DNA from: Periplaneta americana | Lineage: Eukaryota > Arthropoda > Insecta > Blattodea > Blattidae | NCBI RefSeq assembly: GCF_040183065.1 | Contig: NC_091120.1 | Location: 180,507,396 to 180,571,395 of the forward strand | DNA length: 64,000 bases | Direction of reading: 5' to 3' | Part shown: positions 30,597 through 40,957 of the stretch, piece after piece | How the letters are laid out: each line of letters starts with the position of its first letter | Numbering within the stretch: the stretch's first letter is position 1 | Program-made: the position numbers and the translations under genes | The notes under the pieces: generated by a model | Database searches by the model: none | What the model saw: the letters and a program-made list of their open reading frames with translations, nothing else | Told to the model about the DNA's origin: nothing

Positions 30597-31715
30597 ACTA
30601 GCCGTACCCGTGCGCTCCGCTGCACCTGTTAGAAATAAATATAAAGTAATTACATAATTAAAATAGGACGTTTGATTCAGGGAACAACTTTTACAACAGC
30701 GCAAGATAATCTGCTTCGCTCATTACCCAATTTTTTTTGCATTGCATTTATTGCATATATATTTTATGTATTTTAACACGATTCAATTGAGCATAGTTAA
30801 AATTTGAATTATAAAATAATGGATTGCTAAGCTAACGTACTATTACTGCATACTATATCAATACACTCTCGTTATTCGTTAATTCTCTGAGATTAAAATG
30901 AGTGTACATAAATATTATTTTAAGAAATACAGAAAACGAATGTACAAAATAGCCTATCAAATTTTCTGTGCATAAGAAGCTATTTTAATCTTACCTGTCC
31001 TCGATTTACTCAGACGTTACTGTAATAACATTATAGCATTATGTCCATCTAGAGAAACTACACTTTCCAATGGTGAAATAATAATTAATTATACAAATCG
31101 GTTAATTTAGCTTCTGATATTACTTCATAGAAACACAGAAACATTCTCTGTAGGCTATGTTTAATAGCTTTCGATTGTTGATGTCTAAGGCCCCAGTTTC
31201 GATTGTTGTTGTCCAAGGCCCCTTATAGACGAAGTCATTTGTTCTTAATTCAGTGCACCATCTTAGACGGCGTTATTTTAATTTTAAAACTCATTTATCT
31301 CATTAAATATCAGTCCTATCAAAATTTTGTAAAGAATAAAACTTATCGGGAATCATTTTTAAAGAAACGTTTGTTATGTAACATTTTTCACAAAAATCAA
31401 TAATAAGCGAGATATTTCGATTTATTTAATTCAGTCTCCCTTATAATCCACCTTTTAAATAAGTATTTTGAATGCCATATAGCCTAAAATCTAAGTTACA
31501 ACGAACTTAATTTATATTCCAATTTTCATATAAATCGGTTCAGCCATTATCGCGTGAAAAGGTAACAAACATACAGACATACAAACAAAAATTTCAAAAA
31601 TGCGATTTTCGGTTTCAGGGTGGTTAATTATATATGTTAGGACCAATTATTTTTGGAAAATCGAAAATGAACAGAAAAATTTCGGCTACAGATTTATTAT
31701 TAGTATAGATCAGAA
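30597..31715 (+). mobile_element. Probable non-autonomous retroelement (RTE-like ends)
   Basis: It begins TACTAGCCGTACCCGTGCGC followed by TCCGCTGCACC. Near the 3' end it has AAATCGGTTCAGCCATTATC and GCGTGAAAAGGTAACAAACA, then ATACAGACATACAAACAAA, and it finishes TTATTATTAGTATAGAT. Elements with a CCGTGCGCTTCGCTGC-type start and an AAATCGGTTCAGCC-to-TTAGTATAGAT end are widespread in insects and usually grouped with RTE-like retroelements. That statement is from memory. No duplication was found and no protein is encoded. Confidence 0.45.
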
Positions 31716-31876
31716 TTTAACATGTTGCCATCACAAATTCCAGTAACTATTTAATAACCTAGCACACTGCTCCACCGATTTAGTAGAATGCGTTTGAGTC
31801 TAAAGAAAGCAGCAAAACAGTACAACGTGGTCTGTTGTGACGAGAATCCAAGCCACCGCATACCGATAACGGCATC

Positions 31877-31978
31877 ATGTCACAAACACGTTCACGTCTG
31901 AGTGTTTCTGACAAACTAAATATTATTCAACGCCTTGAAAACGGCGCAAATATTAAGAATATTTCTGGAGAGTTTAAG
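31877..31978 (+). pseudogene. CENP-B/pogo-type helix-turn-helix fragment
   Basis: From the ATG at 31877 the frame reads MSQTRSRLSVSDKLNIIQRL then ENGANIKNISGEFK. The pattern of a basic start, then S..KL.II..LENG and I...F., is that of the N-terminal DNA-binding domain of pogo/Tigger-type transposases and of proteins domesticated from them. The frame meets AAG|GTAATA, a plausible splice donor, at 31978/31979, just before a MITE. No further transposase sequence follows. It may be an exon or merely a truncated transposon. Confidence 0.5.
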
Positions 31979-31991
31979 GTAATATTTGAAT

Positions 31992-32242
31992 GGGTTATTT
32001 ATGAAAGGGCTTAAGTCGCTAATTTTGTGAAAATGAGTTTGTAATGTAATAACTACTCTTTGTGTGTAGATACATCGATTTAGATATGAAGGGGACTAAG
32101 TTTCACACTTTAATGCTTGGTAGAATTTATTATACAATTTTTATTTCAGCCTTAATTTAAAAATTTCGACCTGTAGGCAGTTTTTTTCCTTAAATTGTTA
32201 ACAATTTAGTATTCAAGACTTAGGCCCTTTCATAAATTACCC
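31992..32242. mobile_element. Short MITE with 26-bp inverted ends
   Basis: The left end GGGTTATTTATGAAAGGGCT and the right end AGGCCCTTTCATAAATTACC are inverted repeats with about three mismatches over 26 bp. The palindrome extends a few bases outward, so the target duplication cannot be defined. Confidence 0.7.
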
Positions 32243-32402
32243 ATTCATTTATATTATTTACTTATTTATTTATTATTTATTTATTTTTCATTTATTTTAT
32301 TTTTTATGTTAATTTTTATTGTTTTATTTACTTTATGTGTATTATTCATTTGCAGTATGGTAAGTCTTCTGTATCAATGTTGTATCATATTCACTTTTTA
32401 TA

Positions 32403-32955
32403 ATGAATTAACAACTCTTAAATACCCATTCCCATATGATCGATTTTTTTACTGTTGCGACAGTAAAATTGAAACTCTTGACCACGTTTTGGGTGCCTGT
32501 TATTTCAGCGAGACGCTGCGGAACTCTAGATATCACAGAATCAGGTCCATGATTGCCGACGCCTTGAGGAAGAAAGGTCTCACTGTATACGAAGAAGTCC
32601 ATGGCATCTCTCCTGTCGGCGAATTGACATACTTGCCATTCCACCAGGCTCTACATCCGCCTACATTATCGACCCGACAGTCAGGTTCGAGACACAGGAG
32701 CAACAACCCGCTGAAGTTCACGCAGAAAAATGCAGGATTTATGAGCCCACAGTTCCATTCTATTTGGAGAAATGTCACCTCACCTCCATTGAAGTAGTTG
32801 GGCTAATGGTTGGCGCTAGGGGCACAATACCTCGCCTCTTTGTCAGTTTCTGCAAGAAGTTCCAGCTGAACAACGACTTCATTCGTGATGTTTCCCTTGC
32901 TGCTATCAGAGAATCACTTTCCATTTTAAAATACCACTTGTACTTTGTTTCCTAA
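32403..32955 (+). pseudogene. R2-like LINE C-terminal zinc knuckle and restriction-like endonuclease
   Basis: The first frame gives FYCCDSKIETLDHVLGACYF, a Cys-Cys-His-Cys knuckle, then RYHRIRSMIADALRKKG. After a frameshift near 32620 the match resumes as RRIDILAIPPGSTSAYIIDP, TVRFETQE, EVVGLMVGARGTIPRLFVSF and IRDVSLAAIRESLSIL, ending with TAA at 32953-32955. An Asp-containing RIDIL strand followed by IIDPT fits the catalytic core of the restriction-like endonuclease of R2-type LINEs. The reverse transcriptase is absent. The protein is broken by the frameshift. Confidence 0.75.
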
Positions 32956-33340
32956 AAAGAAGGAACTTTTGTTTGAACGTCTAACATGTTTGTTTACTAT
33001 TTTAGGCCTATTATATGTATGCTATTATCTTTCCTGTTCTTAATTCCTTTTTTGTTTGTTCCCTACGTTTCTCTTTTGTGATCTTTCCTGTCTAATTTCA
33101 GCTTTGTTTTCATTCTGTGTGTTAGTCATGCTTTGTCCAATGAGGCAGTCCCGTTATTGGGAAACCTGAAAGAGTGTCTTTCTAAATAAATACTCCTTGA
33201 CTTTCATGCTCTACCTAAACATGATGCTTGCCGATTGCAGGGGACTTGCTCCGCGTGTTATATCTAAGTAGGGAGACACTGGCTTTCTCCTATATCGACG
33301 GAGCAGTGTAGACGATACAGAGTCGTTAAATAACATTCAA
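32956..33340 (+). other. R2-like LINE 3' region and a SINE-tail match
   Basis: Downstream of the stop lies GCAGTCCCGTTATTGGGAAA, CCTGAAAGAGTGTC and an AATAAA near 33186, plausibly the LINE 3' untranslated region. At 33314-33330 the sequence GATACAGAGTCGTTAAA equals part of the SINE tail at 58203-58219. It may be a SINE remnant or a shared LINE/SINE 3' end. Confidence 0.4.
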
Positions 33341-33424
33341 AATACATTTTATAGAAAATATAGATCTCAAAGCACAAAATACTATCAATTATAGATAGTA
33401 GAAAATCAATATTTTTTGCACGCA

Positions 33425-33790
33425 CGTGCTTGTGCGACGAAGTGAAGATAAGCGACTAGAAGCATTTGAAATGTGGATACGGAGAAGAATGGAAAGTGTA
33501 AAATAGACAGACAGAATAAGAAATGAAGCTGTGTTGGAAACAGTGGGTGAAAAAAAAATTATGCTGAAACTGATAGGAAAGAGAAAAAGGAATTGGATGG
33601 GTCACTGACTGAGAAGAAACTGTCTACTAAAGGATGCACTGGAAGGAATGGTGAACGGGAGAAGAGTTCGGGGCAGAAGAAGATATCAGATGATAGATGA
33701 CATTAAAATATATGGATCAAATGCTGAATCTAAGAGGAAGGCAGAAAATAGGAACCCTTGGAGAGTGCTGGATGCAGTGAAAGACCTGCT
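33425..33790 (+). pseudogene. RTE-like LINE C-terminal relic (same family as 17050-17745)
   Basis: The plus strand encodes DKRLEAFEMWIRRRMESVK followed by a stop, then TDRIRNEAVLETVGEKKIML, KLIGKRKRNWMGH, RVRGRRRYQMIDDIKIYGSN and RKAENR. These match the family relic at 17050-17745. Several stops and frameshifts break it. The end near GCAGTGAAAGACCTGC agrees with the family's 3' end. Confidence 0.75.
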
Positions 33791-34135
33791 TTTGGGCAGA
33801 ACACTGTAAATGAATTATCTCTAGTTTCTTCTAGTAGTAGTTGTTCAGTATGTTGTGACCTAATTGATTGGTTTGCGAAGGAAGAGGATCGTCCAGTGAA
33901 TTTGCTGTACAAGTACGTAGCTAATGATAATGAAGTACGTGACAGACTCTGTACTTTTTAACACATAAGAACGCAACCTCTTATCAGTTATGTCTTGGCC
34001 TCCTCAACTTTCAAACTACCGTCAGCGACTGTATGCAAAAAAGTTTTTACACACGCGGCTCCCAAAAAATTTTGACCAGGATCCGCCATATATCCTACCT
34101 AGCCTCACTTAAAAATTGAAATAAAGAAGCCTAAA
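33791..34135. other. Unassigned DNA
   Basis: Short frames on both strands near 33730-33961 have no recognised family. No repeat structure was seen up to the mariner-like terminus at about 34136. Confidence 0.35.
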
Positions 34136-34385
34136 TAGAAGTTCCCATTTTGAAACAGCTGTATCTTCTGTATATATCAGCAGTTTGGTTTCATATATGT
34201 ATCATCACTGTTTAGAAGGTTTGGGGTTTTTTTATTGATGCGTGTTTCGTTGCTATAGTAACCTGTGTCACGCTTGTATGAACAGAATACAGTCGGCAGT
34301 TGAAGGAGAGTAATGGTTTTACCTTTATGACTTCGAATTGGCCTCCTTCAGTGCTATTACGAATGCAATAGACAATATGGATATC

Positions 34386-34930
34386 GTCGTTGTTCCTGCA
34401 ATAACTCCTATGTGACATATTTATCCATTTTCAGATTTTTACTCTATTAAATAGCTTAAATAGTGATGCAGCAAATAATAAAATCTCCTGTACATAATTA
34501 TATTTATTTGTTTCAAAAATGTAAGAATTCACAGTCTCCTATGTACAGATGCCTCAAACTAGGAAGCTGCCTGGAGAGGGGAAGTAGTAGAGCTAACGGA
34601 GGGGGCCCACCTAGGCTCCGATACCCAGGTATAGTCATATTATCTGAAAAGTTGACCGCTTGACGATGTATTCAAGATGTCCCCTCCCTATGCAGCCTTC
34701 TCAACTGTTATTAGAACTGAGCTGTATCGTTCTAGTCCACAGTGCACAGCAGTAGGCGGACAGTGGTAGGGGAGAAGTGCTCTATGCGCCTGCGTGAACG
34801 AGACAGCTTGCTAGTTTGAGGCATCTGTACAGCTACCATAGGATGAATAAATGTGTTTTCTCTTCCTACTGAAAAATGTTATATTTTGTACATAGGAGTT
34901 ATTGCAGGAAGAACGACGATATGCATTGAA
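34386..34930. mobile_element. MITE Y, near-complete copy, itself interrupted
   Basis: The left end ATATCGTCGTTGTTCCTGCA, continuing AATAACTCCTATGT, is mirrored by ACATAGGAGTTATTGCAGGA and AGAACGACGATAT at 34898-34930. Subtracting the inner insertion (34547-34826) leaves about 260 bp. The second copy is at 15247-16185. It has no coding capacity. Confidence 0.7.
34547..34826. mobile_element. 280-bp MITE with GTAC duplication
   Basis: The ends AGATGCCTCAAACTAG are perfect inverted repeats and extend to about 27 bp with mismatches. GTAC flanks both sides (34543-34546 and 34827-34830). The MITE Y copy near 16142 supplies the empty site, reading CCTATGTAC followed directly by GGCTGCCATAGG in reverse. 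A 4-bp duplication is uncommon (Sola and Ginger groups among others), so the superfamily is left open. Confidence 0.8.
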
Positions 34931-34949
34931 AAGATATCAAACGTTACAT

Positions 34950-35440
34950 GGATTGAGAAATGGACAGATGAGGCACATTTCGAATTGAACTCATAATTGC
35001 AGGATATGGGCAGAAGATAATCCGAACACAATTATACAGCAAGGATTACGTGATATCAACGTTACTGTCTGGTGTGGTTTTACGTCACTTTCATGAAGAA
35101 ATTGAAAATGGTCAAACAAAAACAGTGACGGTAACCGGGCAGCGATATTTTCAAATGTTGCAAGACTTTGCAGTATCAGCGTTACATAATCATGAAGTCG
35201 AAAACATTGTTTTCATGCAAGACGGCGATCCACCTCACATACACAATAATGTAAAAACACTATTGCGCAATGTATTTGGTGATCGTGTAATTAGTACGCA
35301 TTTTCCGAACAGTTGGCCTTCTAGGTCACCAGACATAAATCCAGCTGACTACTGGTTATGGGATTATCTAAAAGAAAAGGTATTTATTAGCAGACCTACT
35401 GCACATGAGGAACTGAAAGTCAGTATCGGATGTCATTAAA
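34950..35440 (+). pseudogene. Mariner-like transposase catalytic region (DD41D)
   Basis: The fragment starts with TDEAHFELN (first catalytic Asp, near 34970). A stop or frameshift follows, then WAEDNPNTIIQQGLRDINVT, VTVTGQRYFQMLQDFAV, ENIVFMQDGDPPHIH (second Asp), PNSWPSRSPDINPADYWLWD (third Asp) and YLKEKVFISRPTAHEELK. By count 41 residues separate the second and third Asp, giving DD41D. All three catalytic residues are present, but the frame is broken and the DNA-binding domain is absent. A matching N-terminal type is at 27228-27557. Confidence 0.85.
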
Positions 35441-35514
35441 ACACGCCTAGAAATGCGCTTACTAATGCCGTTTATAGCGTAGAAGAAAGACTATTTCTTA
35501 TTTAATTCTTTCGT

Positions 35515-36845
35515 GTTTTAATAAAATATCATTTCTTTACGAATAAATTGGTGTTTTTATTTTTGTGGAATCTAAAAATTTGACACACTCATTACCATTT
35601 CAAAATGGGAACTTACTTTTGAATAACTTTATACATAACATTTCTTTACGAAGAAATTGATGTTTTTATTTTTGTGGGATCTAAAAATTTGACACATTTA
35701 TTACCATTTCAAAATGGGAACTTACTTTTGAATAACCTTATACATAACATTTCTTTACGAACAAATTGGTGTTTTTATTTCTGTGGGATCTAAAAATTTG
35801 CCACACATTTATTACCATTTCAAAATGGGAACTTACTTTTGCATAACCTTATACATAACCTTTCTTTACGAACAAATTGGTGTTTTTATTTTTGTGGAAT
35901 CTAAAAATTTGACACATTTATTACCATTTCAAAATGGGAACTTACTTTTGCATAACCTTATACATAACCTTTCTTTACGAACAAATTGGTGTTTTTATTT
36001 TTGTGGAATCTAAAAATTTGACACATTTATTACCATTTCAAAATGGGAACTTACTTTTGAATAACCTTATACATAACCTTTCTCTACGAACAAATTGGTG
36101 TTTTTATTTTTGTGGAATCTAAAAATTTGACACATTTATTACCATTTCAAAATGGGAACTTACTGTTGAATAACCTCATACTTAACCTTTCTTTACGAAC
36201 AAATTGGTGTTTTTATTTTTGTGGAATCTAAAAATTTGACACATTTATTACCATTTCAAAATGGGAACTTACTGTTGAATAACCTCATACATAACCTTTC
36301 TTTACAAACAAATTGGTGTTTTTATTTTTGTGGAATCTAAAAATTTGATACATTTATTACCATTTCAAAATGGGAACTTACTTTTGAATAACCTCATACA
36401 TAACCTTTCTTTACGAACAAATTGGTGTTTTTATTTTTGTGGAATCTAAAAATTTGACACATTTATTACCATTTCAAAATGGGAACTTACTTTTGAATAA
36501 CCTTATACATAACATTTCTTTACGAACAAATTGGTGTTTTTATTTTTTTGGGATCTAAAAATTTAACACATTTATTACCATTTCAAAATGGGAACTTACT
36601 TTTGAATAACCTTATACATAACCTTTCTTTACGAACAAATTGGTGTTTTTATTTTTGTGGAATATAAAAATTTGACACATTTATTACCATTTCAAAATGG
36701 GAACTTACTTTTGAATAACCTTATACATAACATTTCTTTACGATGAAAGAAATTGGTGTTTTTATTTTTGTGGGATCTAAAAATTTAACACATTTATTAC
36801 CATTTCAAAATGGGAACTTACTTTTGAATAACCTTATACATAACC
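35515..36845. repeat. 109-bp tandem array derived from a transposon terminus, ~12 units
   Basis: Units read ATTTCTTTACGAACAAATTG, GTGTTTTTATTTTTGTGG, ATCTAAAAATTTGACACAT, TTATTACCATTTCAAAATGG and GAACTTACTTTTGAATAACC. The TTGGTGTTTTTATT landmark appears at about 35547, 35657, 35767, 35877, 35986, 36095, 36205, 36313, 36422, 36531, 36641 and 36752. Differences between units are few, so the expansion looks recent or homogenised. Short open frames inside it repeat in register and are not genes. Confidence 0.9.
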
Positions 36846-37413
36846 TAACACATGCAGCCTACTTAACTTAAAGCAAATTAACATACGAATAATAATTAAT
36901 TTTTAAATATTCCCAATAAACAATTATAATTAAAAGAAAGTCCTTATATTTCATGTGGTTCATTCAGTAACGTATGAGTATCAAGCAATCAAACCACGTA
37001 CCCTTCCATAGGTGTGTGTGTATGTATGTGTGGTGTGTGAAAGAGAGCTTCTTTCGGACAGGCATATGGGACGTGTCAGGAATTAACAAGCATTGCACGA
37101 TACCATCACGTGATACCAGAGCAGCCACACGCATTACGCGAATTGGGGTACAAATAATTCACATTTTAACCTCTTCCCTTACTATATATTTTACTAGTTT
37201 TGTGAAAAAAAGTGTCATATTTTTTTTATTTTTGTATAGAGGTCATTTAATATTATAGAATCACTGTACATCACTAATTTTCTTACATACCTAAAAAATC
37301 ACTATGAAATGGACATACATTCATACCTGAATTATTATCCCGAGTTATCTCGTGCACTTTGATTCCAGCTCTGGTAGTTGTCCCACTTTGATTTTCTCCT
37401 GAACTAATTACCA
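36846..37413. other. Unassigned DNA
   Basis: Only a short TG-rich tract near 37015-37040 stands out. A 94-codon frame at 36974-37258 crosses it and has no recognised family. Confidence 0.35.
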
Positions 37414-37425
37414 ACTTACGTTTTT

Positions 37426-38478
37426 CTTCTTCTTCTTCTTCATGCATTAAGCCCTGCTAAGGCTTGTTGCGCGCTCCAAATTATTAGTTCATTGGTCTTT
37501 CCATCGTTTTTTTGGTCTTCCTATGTTTCGTTTCCCTTCTGGTATATAATTTAATATTTTCTTTGGGTATCTTCTCTCATCCATTCTGTCTACGTGATCT
37601 ACCCATTTTTGTCTATGATGGTCTATTCCTTCATTTAGGCTAAAAATCTGTAATTGATTTCTTAAGTCTTCATTTCTGATTCTGTCCCTTTTAGTGACTC
37701 CCAGAACTGATCTTAAAAACCTCATTTCTGCTGCCTGTAGTCTACTTTTATCTCTACTTGTCATTGTCCAAGTTTCACTACTATATAGAGCTGCAGGAAC
37801 TGCCATAGTTTTATAAAATTTTATCATCGTATCTTTTCTTACTTTATTTTTTAAAGTTCTTTTAATTGTTTCGCATATGTTTGAAAACATTTCAACTTTA
37901 TTTCCAATATCTATCTCTTTAATATATGATATTGATGATCCTAAAAATTTAAATGTATTTACTTGTTCAATTATATTATTGTCTAATACAAGTTTACATC
38001 TTAGCGGATGAGTTCCTTGAAATGCCATAGATTTGGTTTTATTTTTTGATATATCAAAATTGTAATTAAGAATTATTTTATGGAGTTCAAATAATGCTCT
38101 TTGTAGTGTGTCTTCATTGTCAGAAATTATTACTTGGTCATCTGCATATAGGAGTGTCATTATAAAATTCTTCCTATTATAATCAGAGGATATATTTAAA
38201 TTGTTTAGCCGCTGTTTCCATTCTCGGATTGCGTTGTCTAGGTATAAATTAAATGAAGTGGGTGATGTACAGCACCCTTGTCTTAGTCCGGTGTTAATAC
38301 TTGTTGTTTTAAAATTTCCACCTCTTTCTTTTACACATATAGTTGTACCTTTGTATATTTCTTTAAATGTTTCAGTAATATGATTAGGTATACCTCTGTT
38401 AACCATTACTTCCCATAATTTTTTTCTTTTCACTTTATCAAAGGCTTTTATGAAATCTATAAATATAATATATGTTGG
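37426..38478 (-). mobile_element. RTE-like LINE, 5'-truncated, GAA-repeat tail
   Basis: The flanks ACTTACGTTTTT (37414-37425) and ACTTATGTTTTT (38479-38490) agree at 11 of 12 positions. The minus-strand 3' end is GAAGAAGAAGAAGAA, preceded by an untranslated stretch of about 60 bp. The copy begins within the reverse transcriptase domain. A short trinucleotide 3' tail fits the RTE clade. Confidence 0.8.
37489..38478 (-). pseudogene. RTE-like reverse transcriptase fragment, long intact frame
   Basis: This is the longest transposon frame in the window and remains open for about 330 codons. It begins, without a true start codon, in YIIFIDFIKAFDKVKRKKLW. Next come GLRQGCCTSPTSFNLYLD, the catalytic LLYADDQVI box, FDISKNKTKSMAF and FKFLGSSISY. 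Then come ALYSSETWTMTSRDKSRLQA, RFLRSVLGVTKRDRIRNED and the C-terminal GRPKKRWKDQ, ending with TGA at 37489-37491. The endonuclease and the N-terminal polymerase motifs are absent through 5' truncation, so it is not autonomous. The lack of stops suggests a fairly recent insertion. Confidence 0.9.
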
Positions 38479-38490
38479 ACTTATGTTTTT

Positions 38491-39562
38491 TTATGGATTA
38501 ATTTATGAGGTACAATACCAGTGCTGTTATCAAGGTGTTAAATGTTGCTTGTCGTGTGATAGACTCGAAAGCAGGGTTTTACGCATAGTGACACATTGCA
38601 TTCCGGATAGTAGCATCTGCTCTTGTGTCGAATTTGATCGAATTATTTTCTGCATTCTGTGAACACTTATTAGCATGCCGAATCGTCTCCTCGAATATAA
38701 TGCTGATGAGGTCATTATCAAAGAATAATTAAAAAAATTGAGAATTATCGTTATCAGAAACAATGTTAAAATTTCAGGGAATGGGGACCTCGGAGGTGCA
38801 GAAGAAGTGGTGCCAGATGTCTTCTATTCAAACCACTGTCGAAAAGACGCGACATCAACTGATCTGAATCTGTATGTTGGTCTAGCCTATAACTTCGTCT
38901 TCTGTTACCGATGTTTCATTTCCTAATCTTCTACAGGAATATATTCCTGATCAAAAGTTTCGGAATCACTAACTTCATCTTAACACAAAACAGCACAACA
39001 AAACACTAAACACAAACAGAAACCGGTGAAACTAACTAGCATCTACTCACTACTGTGTGTGAATGCTATATGAGCATAGAATTCCACTCGCAAGGAAGAA
39101 GTACAAAACATACCACCAGATGTAGCAATATCACTAACTTCTGTAGCCATCTATTCAGGAAAAGGTTAATGGAAGGATGGAAACGTATATATTCGGGATA
39201 ATAATCCTTAGCAGCGAAAATGGGACTCAAACGAGTTAACTCGGGTTAATAAATTTTGACACAAGTTAGGAACCCGAGTTAACTCGGGTTAATCAGGGAA
39301 GTGGTTAAAAAATACTATAGAAAAAAATTCAAACTTCGAAGTGACTGTACGTAATTATTCATATGACGGGCGTGCGCGGTATGCTTTGCTATCCTGATAC
39401 GACACGTCCATTGTCACTTGTGTCCAAACCACACGTGTAACCAACACATGCTTGGTAAAGAGAGGAATATTTAGCTACAGTGTTGACGATTGATATTTTC
39501 AGAGTAGCTGGAGGATTTTCAGATGTGATCGTTAAGTCTCGCCTTCCTCCAATCTAAATGTA
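38491..39562. other. Unassigned DNA
   Basis: No coding remnant was recognised. The palindromic motif CGAGTTAACTCGGGTTAAT occurs twice about 49 bp apart (near 39230 and 39279), a small direct duplication. Confidence 0.4.
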
Positions 39563-40648
39563 CAGGGACATCATTTTATTTTTACTTCAATTTTTATTGT
39601 ACTTGAGTTTTTTAATGTACTTCACTCCTACCCCTTCTACTAATGAAGGTCAACCGTTCTCCACACAGATCCAAGACCGCATTTACAGTCATAGTAGCCT
39701 TACGGTCAGAGTAAACTGTACGTTCCAAAAATATGTTCGCGTTTTCCAGTGACGAAAGAGCTTTCAATATTGCATCATTTTCCATTTTCCTACGTCGCAT
39801 CCCGGTTTCTCCAACCTGCTTCTATTCCCTCTCTGTAAACACTAGTGGCTGAGCCGTCTTAGCTCTTTTCTGGGAACATTAATTTCTGTTAGGAATTGGA
39901 CGTCTACGTAATATTATACCCATACGATTGTTTAAAATAACTTAAATAAAAGGGCCTCGTTAAGTAATTAACTGTCACGTGATATCATCCCTTTCTACGA
40001 CGCTACGACGTAACCACTTGAACGGGTAGTAGATAGCATGTCTGAGTAATTTTATCTTTTGGATCGGGCAGAAGTGAAGATTGAATTTACAGATACAGAA
40101 TTATTTCAACATGAGTTACTGATACGAAGTACGAACCTGGTAATTGGAATTACGTACAATAGTCTACAGTGCGATAATATGCACATTAGAACTGAAGCCT
40201 GTATCGTAATTAACGGCCACCATTTTCAAAAATGTGTTTAAATATCCATATTATGATTATTTTTCAATTCAACTTCTTTCTCTATAGTGTACGCTTATGT
40301 GCAGTGGACAGTATAATATACACTGCATAATGAATACGTCCACATGGACAGCTCAGTTCGTGAGTAAAAACACTCATTGTTAATACTGCACTATATTTGG
40401 ATTAAACAAAAACCTAATGAAAATTATCAAACTCAAAATCGCGATATTTCCTAGTTTACGTAAATGGATGAACTACTTTTCTTCCCTCCTATACCTAGTA
40501 AAGTGATTTGTTTGTATATTATGCCAGTATCATCGAACTTCAGTCGTGGAAGGGGGTAGCAAACGGTGTTTCCGGTTCTTAATCGTTGATCCAAAGGTAT
40601 AGCCAGGTTAATATTAGAAATGTTAGTAAAAATAAAATGATGTCCCTG
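39563..40648 (+). mobile_element. Tc1/mariner-type non-autonomous transposon, copy 2
   Basis: The terminal inverted repeats and TA flanks are the same as in 28420-29523 (TA at 39561-39562 and 40649-40650). The interior lines up with copy 1 across most of its length with small indels. The remnant transposase start near 39732 is more decayed here (MFAFSSDERAFNIASFS). Confidence 0.85.
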
Positions 40649-40650
40649 TA

Positions 40651-40953
40651 GAACTTGACTGAACTTAAAACTGAACCGAACTACACATTTTTAGGTTGAA
40701 ATGTCACGTGACCATGAACGAGACCATTATTTCTTTCGAGAGTGCTTTCCTCTAGACTAGAACTTAACTGAACTAACGTAATCTGAACGCAACTGAGAAC
40801 TGAATCTATACTTTTTCAGTTTGTCACTAGAACTTTAAGTGTTCCACCAGAATTCAAGGCCAGAAAAATTACGGTACCGGTAGCATTTTTTTTTTTTCAG
40901 TTCAGTTCTGAATTTCAGTGTGATTTTTTCGTGTAGTAAGGTTATTATACATA
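40651..40953. other. Unassigned DNA
   Basis: Repeated near-copies of CTGAAC and GAACTGA motifs give a locally low-complexity look. No gene or terminal repeat was seen. Confidence 0.35.
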
Positions 40954-40957
40954 TTAA

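Larger units (their letters stand above)
34136..36845 (+). mobile_element. Mariner-like (DD41D) transposon relic with an amplified right end
   Basis: The left terminus AGAAGTTCCCATTTTGAAAC (34136-34155) is the inverted match of ATTTCAAAATGGGAACTTAC, which occurs in every unit of the tandem array 35515-36845. Between them are a MITE (34386-34930) and a catalytic transposase remnant (34950-35440). The right terminus of the transposon appears to have been amplified about twelve-fold. A TA lies just inside the left end. Confidence 0.65.

Noticed and set aside
35783-36122. Small repeated membrane-like proteins
   Set aside because: The frames recur with the 109-bp tandem unit and are by-products of it.
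37489-38490. Functional reverse transcriptase gene
   Set aside because: The frame is open but lacks the endonuclease and N-terminal polymerase motifs, and the 12-bp flanking match shows a 5'-truncated insertion.
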